Below, in pieces: positions 6,837 through 10,881 of a stretch of 10,881 nucleotides of DNA. Under the pieces are notes generated by a model that saw only the letters and a program-made list of their open reading frames with translations, was not told the DNA's origin and did not search any database. Made by a program: the position numbers and the translations under genes. Position 1 is the first letter of the stretch, and each line of letters starts with the position of its first letter. Location: assembly GCA_047639615.1 (NCBI GenBank), contig JBLIOL010000190.1, positions 1 to 10,881 of the forward strand, written 5' to 3'. Origin of the DNA: CAYWNK01 sp047639615. GTDB taxonomy: Bacteria > Planctomycetota > UBA1135 > GCA-002686595.

Positions 6837-8195
6837 CTAGGTTTGGGTGATCTCGCCGGTGTCGGGGTCCCGGCGAAAGGTCCCCCCAGGTCGGGAGTGA
6901 TCGATCGAGAGGTGGGCGTCGCCGATTTGGATTCTGACGCCCGAGTGGATGGTTTTTTCGATGCGGATCAGCGGCAGGCCGACACTGGCCATGGCGACCT
7001 CGAGGTCGCGTTGCTGCTGTTCGAGCACGGCGGTGGCCTTGTGCAGGTCGCGCTGAGCCTTCATGGCGAGACGAATACCGCCGGCTTGGTCGCGAGTCAG
7101 GGCCTTCCCCACGCGCTTGGCGCTCTGCACCTCACGCTGACGCTGCAACTTATTGGCGCGCGCATGGGCCACTTTCAGCTCCTTTTGAACGCGCATCGAG
7201 GCGCGCAGCAACTGGGGGTCGGCACCCAATCGCACCAGGGTTTCGACCCCTTGGGAGGACCCGAGCTCTTTGGCCACGAGGGACTCGCTCGCCACGTAGA
7301 TGCCACCACGTAGATGACCGGCTCCATCCTTCGCAATGATGCTTCCGCCAGCCTCAATGGTGCTGTTCGTGTCCATCTCCAGCACCACGTTGCCGCCTGC
7401 TCGCACGCTGGCATTCTGGGTGAACTTGACCCGCACATCATCCCCTGCCTCGATCAATCCCTGGTCGCCGGCCAGGATTCCTGCAGCCACCCTCAGGGAC
7501 TTACCGGCCTTCACAGTGGCGTCTTCAATCGCCGCATCCACGTCGATGTCTTGGCCCGCGCAGACCTTGAAGCCACGACGAATCGTCCCGCTGATATGCA
7601 CACTGCCCGACACCTCGATGTTGCCGCAAGCGAGGTCCACGTCACCGTCCACCTCGAGCACGTCCGTAACGTAGACATCCCCCGACGGTCCCATGCGAAC
7701 CACGCCGTCGATCTCCGCGAGTAATCGCAAGCACTCACCAGCTCCAGGCTCGGTGCGCACATTCTCGCCACAGCTCTGGTCGGACGTGCTGGGTGACGGC
7801 GGATCGATCGGCTCGCCATCCACGCCCTTACCCGGCACACCCTCGATACCGGGGAACCAATCCCCCACCGCTTCATCCTTTAGGACGCTGTGCACGCCGC
7901 CGCGCTCGCGATAGTCGATGCGCTGGGACTCAGTATCGAGGACTCCGCTTGAGAGGTCCTGCTGCACAACCAGCTGCACCCGCGCCGCTACCCGCGCGAC
8001 AGGTTCATCGCCTGTGGCGATACACACAGCCTCGCCGCTCGTAGGTGCTGCCAAAGCTGCGGCGATCGCAGCATGGTCGATGCCGTACTGAATCCCCAGA
8101 GCTTCCAACTCTGCGCTGACCTGCTCCAGCTCCAAGCCCGGCACCCCTTCGAGGAAGGCCTTAGAACGATCGGAGCTAATGTGGATGTGTGCCAC
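6837..8195 (-). CDS. FapA family protein (DUF342), 452 aa
   Basis: FapA/DUF342 protein in the usual order: N-terminal domain (1-130), a low-complexity Ser/Pro linker (about 131-150), a right-handed beta-helix (about 165-325), then a coiled coil (about 335-400, Lys/Arg/Gln-rich) and a short C-terminal tail. The helix carries the family blocks DVDLACGNIEVSGSVHISG (185-203), GFKVCAGQDIDVDAAIEDA (208-226), GIL..GLIEAGDDVRVKF and GGNVVLEMDTNSTIEAGGSI. FapA of Vibrio vulnificus affects polar placement of flagellar proteins and binds EIIA-Glc; other members are uncharacterised, and no flagellar gene is nearby. The start is GTG 8195; an in-frame TAA at 8229-8231 limits the N-terminus and no ATG lies between. 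The HD-GYP gene ends 54 bp upstream and the CBS gene starts 14 bp downstream. A poor or absent ribosome binding site is typical for this window. Confidence 0.93.
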   Translation of the reverse strand: MAHIHISSDRSKAFLEGVPGLELEQVSAELEALGIQYGIDHAAIAAALAAPTSGEAVCIATGDEPVARVAARVQLVVQQDLSSGVLDTESQRIDYRERGGVHSVLKDEAVGDWFPGIEGVPGKGVDGEPIDPPSPSTSDQSCGENVRTEPGAGECLRLLAEIDGVVRMGPSGDVYVTDVLEVDGDVDLACGNIEVSGSVHISGTIRRGFKVCAGQDIDVDAAIEDATVKAGKSLRVAAGILAGDQGLIEAGDDVRVKFTQNASVRAGGNVVLEMDTNSTIEAGGSIIAKDGAGHLRGGIYVASESLVAKELGSSQGVETLVRLGADPQLLRASMRVQKELKVAHARANKLQRQREVQSAKRVGKALTRDQAGGIRLAMKAQRDLHKATAVLEQQQRDLEVAMASVGLPLIRIEKTIHSGVRIQIGDAHLSIDHSRPGGTFRRDPDTGEITQT

Positions 8196-8249
8196 GGCTA
8201 TATCTGGCGTCAGTTCTGACGATCGGGGTTAGGCACGGGACCGCATGAC

Positions 8250-9695
8250 TCAGGCCGCGAAGGTCGAGTCGTCCGAGTCGGCGAGCGGATCGTCGACGAA
8301 GCGTTGACGGATTTGGTCGACCTCGTCCGCGCGCGAGAGGAAGGCCTTCAGGGCGTGCGGATCCAGGTGGGTCCCGGACAGGCCACGCAGGTGCTCCATG
8401 GCCTTGGCGTGCGTCCAAGCTTGCTTGTAGCTGCGCTCGGAGGTGAGCGCGTCATAGAGGTCGGCTAGGGCGACGATGCGGCCCGATAGCGGGATGGCCT
8501 CCCCCGCTAGGCCACTGGGATAGCCGCTGCCGTCCCAACGTTCGTGGTGGCTGCGCGCGATGTCGCTGCCCATGGAAACGAATCCGAGCACCGGGTTCTC
8601 GCGCATGAGCTGCGACAGGATCTCGGCGCCCACTTCGGAGTGGCTCTTCATGAGCTCCCACTCCATTGGTGAGAGGCGGCCGGCCTTGAGCAGGATGGCG
8701 TCGGGCACGGCAACCTTGCCGAGGTCGTGCAGGGGCGCACAGCGCATTAGGTCCACCAAGAAGTCGGAGCTGATCTCGGACTGGTAGTGGCCGTCGTCGC
8801 GCAGGGCCTCGGCCACGAGCACGGAGTAGTGCGCCACACGCGAGAGGTGCGCGCCGGTCTCGCCGTCGCGCATGTCAGCGATGCGCGCCATGGCCAGCAG
8901 CGTTGCTTCCTGGGCGCGCTGACGTTCCACACGCTGGACCTCGGCTTCAGCCGCGGATGCCAGGGGCGCGGCTACGGCGGCTAGCAGCGTCTCGTGAGCT
9001 TCGGACATGCCGTGCTCGTCACCGCACTTGCCATCCACAACGATCTCGCCAACGCGGCCGCGGCCGGATTCGAGCGGCAAGCGATAGAGTCCACTCCCCA
9101 TCTCCGGTCCGGCGCTCACATCAGCGCCGCCACCAGGTTGATCCTGATCCCAGAGCTGTACGTGCACACCACGCTCGGGCAGTAGTTTGACCAGCGTATC
9201 GGCGGCGGTCTGCGCCAGGCCGGCGAGGTCCTCTCCTGCACTCAATTTGCGCGTGAGGGCGTAGAGCCGACGTACGGTGCTCTCGTCAAAGGCCTGAGCA
9301 TCTTCGTCCACGGCGCTATAGAAAGAGCGAGCGCGATGGGCTCGATGATCCCCCACAGCTAGCTCAATGATCTCGCGCGCGCGCGGACCATCTTCAGCAG
9401 TGGCTAAGCAACGCACTTCGATGCCAGCCACGGCGCTGGCCTTGGCCTCGCCCACGAGCGCAAAGCAGAGCAGGGGCCGTTGCTCGCGCAGCTCGGTCAA
9501 CACCGCACTCAGCTGCGCGCCCAGGAGTTCCGCATCCAATACGATCACGGCCGCGGGAGGCGCGTCCGCAAGACCAGCCAGGGGTTGGCTGCTATCCGGC
9601 AGGACCGTCGAAGCAAAGCCAGCGGACTGAATTGCACTGTACAGAGGGCGAGAAGCCCGCTCGGGGGCGAGGGCGAGAAGAATTCGACTGGTCAT
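8250..9695 (-). CDS. HD-GYP cyclic-di-GMP phosphodiesterase with REC-like and GAF-like domains, 481 aa
   Basis: Order: receiver-like domain 1-118, GAF-like domain about 140-255, short coiled helix (QRVERQRAQEATLLAMA), HD-GYP about 263-460. The HD-GYP part keeps the family residues: GETGAH (E279, H283), HDLGK (H323, D324, K327), SHSEVG (H352), HHERWDGSGYP (H383, H384, GYP 391-393) and ADLYDALTSERSYK (D412). Cleavage of c-di-GMP to GMP is therefore likely; the Glu in GETGAH is found in enzymes of the trinuclear-metal type. The receiver is degenerate: D54 (VIVLDAE) sits where the phospho-acceptor would be, but the acidic pair after strand 1 is missing (ILLALAPE), so phosphorylation is doubtful. 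I chose ATG 9695 (MTSRILLALAPERASR), where the receiver fold begins; a GTG at 9740 would add 15 residues. Cytoplasmic, with no membrane segment. FapA follows after 54 bp. Confidence 0.94.
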   Translation of the reverse strand: MTSRILLALAPERASRPLYSAIQSAGFASTVLPDSSQPLAGLADAPPAAVIVLDAELLGAQLSAVLTELREQRPLLCFALVGEAKASAVAGIEVRCLATAEDGPRAREIIELAVGDHRAHRARSFYSAVDEDAQAFDESTVRRLYALTRKLSAGEDLAGLAQTAADTLVKLLPERGVHVQLWDQDQPGGGADVSAGPEMGSGLYRLPLESGRGRVGEIVVDGKCGDEHGMSEAHETLLAAVAAPLASAAEAEVQRVERQRAQEATLLAMARIADMRDGETGAHLSRVAHYSVLVAEALRDDGHYQSEISSDFLVDLMRCAPLHDLGKVAVPDAILLKAGRLSPMEWELMKSHSEVGAEILSQLMRENPVLGFVSMGSDIARSHHERWDGSGYPSGLAGEAIPLSGRIVALADLYDALTSERSYKQAWTHAKAMEHLRGLSGTHLDPHALKAFLSRADEVDQIRQRFVDDPLADSDDSTFAA

Positions 9696-9696
9696 G

Positions 9697-9740
9697 GTGT
9701 GTGCAAGGGGTGCCGAGGTCCTGTCGACACGTACACACAC
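9697..9740 (-). promoter_or_regulatory. Stem enclosing the HD-GYP translation start region
   Basis: On the - strand RNA, GUGUGUG (9740-9734) can pair with CACACAC (9703-9697), which ends one base before the AUG at 9695. The loop is 30 nt. This would place the ribosome entry region beside or inside a stem and could limit translation. The repeat is simple (GT/AC), so it could also arise by slippage. The alternative GTG start at 9740 is the first base of the left arm. Confidence 0.4.
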
Positions 9741-9787
9741 TAGGCCTGCGTCCGACCTCGAAAAAAAGGCAATCTGGGAGTGTGGAA

Positions 9788-9815
9788 GTTCTTTCCGCCC
9801 GAAGGCCGAAAGAAC
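9788..9815 (-). promoter_or_regulatory. Strong hairpin with cUUCGg tetraloop in the HD-GYP leader
   Basis: On the - strand the sequence reads GTTCTTTC, G, GCC, TTCG, GGC, G, GAAAGAAC: an 8-bp perfect outer stem, one G-G mismatch, and a 3-bp inner stem closed by C(UUCG)G, an exceptionally stable RNA loop. Read as + strand the loop would be CGAA, which is less special, so the - strand is the probable sense. It lies 93 bases before the HD-GYP ATG. A U7 run follows about 20 nt further on (9767-9761), too far for a normal intrinsic terminator. As DNA, the GTTCTTTC/GAAAGAAC pair could also be a protein-binding operator. Confidence 0.65.
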
Positions 9816-9831
9816 CGCCCAGCCTGCCCGC

Positions 9832-9996
9832 TAGGAGCGTGTCGCGCATAGCCGAGCTTGCGAGGCATGTGCCATTTCCCGCGAGGCAAGGCGCGCCAAG
9901 ACCCTCGTAACCGTAGCTACCCTGGGTTTGGTGCAACGCAGCATCGCTAATTAGGGCGCGTGGCTCGCGAAGTTGGCCATCTGCGACACGAGCCTA
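9832..9996. repeat. Long imperfect palindrome 1, about 165 bp
   Basis: The two halves are reverse complements in one fixed register (paired positions sum to 19828) with no indels. The outer part is strongest: TAGG/CCTA at the tips, a perfect 8-bp block CGTGTCGC (9838-9845) with GCGACACG (9983-9990), then GCC/GGC, GCGAG/CTCGC and GCC/GGC blocks. By hand I count about 30 of 42 outer positions paired and about 47 of 82 overall. The centre is the 8-bp palindrome GTAGCTAC (9913-9920). Size and form resemble ERIC-like or MITE-like intergenic repeats, but the sequence is not one I can name. Confidence 0.7.
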
Positions 9997-9997
9997 C

Positions 9998-10155
9998 CAG
10001 GCCGCTTAAAAAACAGCGGCCCAGCGATTGGTTTCCACGGATCGTCTGGCAAGGCGACGGGTTCCCCCATAGTGGTGGCTAGTTGGGGGTTCTGGCAACG
10101 CAGCCAGGCGCTTCGTGGGAGCCGAGCGACAAGTCGCTGTTTTTTAAGCGGGCTG
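9998..10155. repeat. Long imperfect palindrome 2, about 158 bp
   Basis: Starts one base after palindrome 1 and ends at the base before the UPF0210 stop codon. The ends are a perfect 17-bp inverted repeat, CCGCTTAAAAAACAGCG (10002-10018) with its complement at 10135-10151, extending to 21 bp with one mismatch. Pairing then continues inward in the same register (positions sum to 20153) through CCACG/CGTGG and CTGGC/GCCAG blocks to CCCCCA/TGGGGG (10064-10069 with 10084-10089). By hand about 50 of 79 positions are Watson-Crick pairs. The left end also forms a local hairpin (GGCCGC at 10000-10005, GCGGCC at 10016-10021). Confidence 0.85.
10125..10145 (+). terminator. Possible intrinsic terminator, + strand
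   Basis: AGCGA, loop CAAG, TCGCT (10125-10138), then G and six T (10140-10145) make a short terminator-like hairpin on the + strand, inside the right arm of palindrome 2. The stem is only 5-6 bp. No + strand gene lies upstream, so it would matter only if the palindromes are transcribed as a + strand RNA. On the other strand the run reads as A6 and cannot terminate the UPF0210 transcript. Confidence 0.35.
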
Positions 10156-10881
10156 CTAGTTGCGGAAGGACTGCAACGGTGCGGGAATACGGCCACCGCG
10201 GCCGAACAGCACCGGGGCACCGAAGCGGCCTGGATCCTGGACGATTGCGGTACCGAGCAGGCCACCCCACTCAACCGTGTCGCCGGGGCCCTTGCCAGGT
10301 ACCGGGATCAGGCGCACGGCGGTCGTCTTCTGGTTGACCATGCCAATGGCCATCTCGTCGGCGATGATGCCGGCGATCACATCCACGGGCGTGTCGCCAG
10401 GTACGGCGACCATGTCCAGGCCTACGGAGCAGACAGTAGTCATGGCTTCGAGCTTGGCCAGGGACAGAGCCCCGACACGCACGGCCTCGATCATGCCCTG
10501 ATCCTCGGACACCGGAATGAAGGCTCCGGAGAGCCCGCCGACGCTGGAGGAAGCCATCACGCCGCCCTTCTTGACCGCGTCCGTGAGCAGAGCCAGAGCT
10601 GCCGTTGTACCGGGAGCGCCGGTGACGCTGACGCCGATCAACTCGAGGATGTCCGCCACCGAATCGCCCACGGCCGGCGTCGGTGCCAAGGACACGTCAA
10701 CGATGCCAAAGGTCGTGCCCATTCGCCGAGCGGCCTCGCGGCCCACCAATTCGCCAACCCGAGTGACCTTGAATGCGGTGCGCTTGATGGTCTCATAGAC
10801 CGCCAATAGGTCAGCCTCCGGACCAAGACGCTCCAGGGCCGAACGCACCACGCCCGGGCCGCTGACGCCCACGTTCATGAC
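10156..10881 (-). CDS. UPF0210/DUF711 (PFL-like) family protein, C-terminal part
   Basis: The frame is open to the right window edge, so this is the C-terminal 241 or so residues of a family whose full length is about 450. The internal start-like Met (10878) lies inside the conserved NVGVSGPGVV block and is not the real start. Other family blocks are KRTAFKVTRVGELVGREAA, FGIVDVSLAPTPAVGDSVADIL, GGVMASSSVGGLSGAFIPVSED, LDMVAVPGDTPVDVIAGIIADE and the terminal GGRIPAPLQSFRN. This end is close to intact, so the gene is probably functional. UPF0210/DUF711 has a pyruvate-formate-lyase-like fold, but its reaction is unknown and I claim none. Its TAG stop (10156-10158) directly abuts the right end of palindrome 2, so its mRNA 3' end must run into that structure. 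It reads in the same direction as the HD-GYP gene, 460 bp away, and is probably a separate unit. Confidence 0.94.
   Translation of the reverse strand, partial: VMNVGVSGPGVVRSALERLGPEADLLAVYETIKRTAFKVTRVGELVGREAARRMGTTFGIVDVSLAPTPAVGDSVADILELIGVSVTGAPGTTAALALLTDAVKKGGVMASSSVGGLSGAFIPVSEDQGMIEAVRVGALSLAKLEAMTTVCSVGLDMVAVPGDTPVDVIAGIIADEMAIGMVNQKTTAVRLIPVPGKGPGDTVEWGGLLGTAIVQDPGRFGAPVLFGRGGRIPAPLQSFRN

Larger units (their letters stand above)
9696..10155. other. Non-coding, inverted-repeat-rich intergenic block (460 bp)
   Basis: This is the only gap over 300 bp. I see no convincing gene in any frame. It serves as the upstream region of the HD-GYP gene and the downstream region of the UPF0210 gene, both on the - strand. 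It contains, from left to right, a GTGTGTG/CACACAC stem around the HD-GYP start, an A7 run (9761-9767), a strong hairpin with a cUUCGg loop on the - strand, and two long palindromes. The HD-GYP promoter must lie here or further upstream, but I cannot point to a clear -35/-10 pair. Confidence 0.85.

Noticed and set aside
7156..7320. Frames on the + strand within the FapA region
   Set aside because: FapA family blocks and its coiled coil explain the - strand completely; the + frames have no family features.
9832..10155. tRNA, known riboswitch or CRISPR array in the palindromic block
   Set aside because: No T-loop GGTTCGA-type sequence or CCA end, no regularly spaced direct repeats, and no riboswitch core that I recognise.
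9951..10274. Open frame on the - strand through palindrome 2 (107 codons)
   Set aside because: It begins inside the UPF0210 gene in another frame and is open mostly because the DNA is GC-rich; there is no start signal and no recognisable family.
9973..10809. Long open frame on the + strand (278 codons)
   Set aside because: Most of it is antisense to the UPF0210 gene, whose family blocks are clear. The His/Gly-rich translation is a typical shadow.

Overview
The window is GC-rich and gene-dense. It holds ten protein-coding genes, two of them cut by the window ends, and one non-coding stretch of about 460 bp packed with inverted repeats. There are no rRNA, tRNA, CRISPR, phage or transposase genes. 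Most starts lack a good Shine-Dalgarno sequence, and the proteins are rich in Ala, Asp and Glu. With TPR lipoproteins, an HD-GYP protein and FapA/DUF342, this suggests an environmental, probably marine, high-GC bacterium. Planctomycetota is my best guess, but only a guess; a proteobacterium is possible.

Left part, + strand (1-4434): a compact gene row that is probably one operon. It starts with the 3' end of a TPR protein gene, then a complete TPR lipoprotein gene (652-2412). The C-terminal region of the lipoprotein is a clear paralogue of the first protein. Next are a hypothetical protein with an NNHYDTDG motif, resembling what I remember of DUF6687 (2444-3541), and a metallo-beta-lactamase-fold hydrolase (3538-4434) coupled to it by an ATGA stop/start overlap. 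Gaps are 36 bp, 31 bp and a 4 bp overlap. The lipoprotein gene carries an in-frame 18-bp minisatellite.

Middle and right part, - strand (4421-9695): read in the direction of transcription, an HD-GYP cyclic-di-GMP phosphodiesterase with a degenerate receiver and a GAF-like domain, FapA (DUF342), a two-CBS-domain protein 14 bp after it, a GlcG/HbpS-type protein, and an MFS transporter whose end overlaps the end of the metallo-hydrolase by 14 bp. HD-GYP, FapA and CBS look like a signalling operon. GlcG and MFS are set off by gaps of about 145 bp that hold short repeats.

Non-coding block (9696-10155): between the HD-GYP gene and the upstream UPF0210/DUF711 gene (10156 to the window end, partial). 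It contains a hairpin around the HD-GYP start codon, a hairpin with a cUUCGg loop on the - strand, and two long imperfect palindromes of about 165 and 158 bp lying back to back with one base between them. Their mismatches in paired segments are mostly of the G-T type, as expected if the + strand RNA folds. This block is the least explained part of the window and the best candidate for something undescribed.
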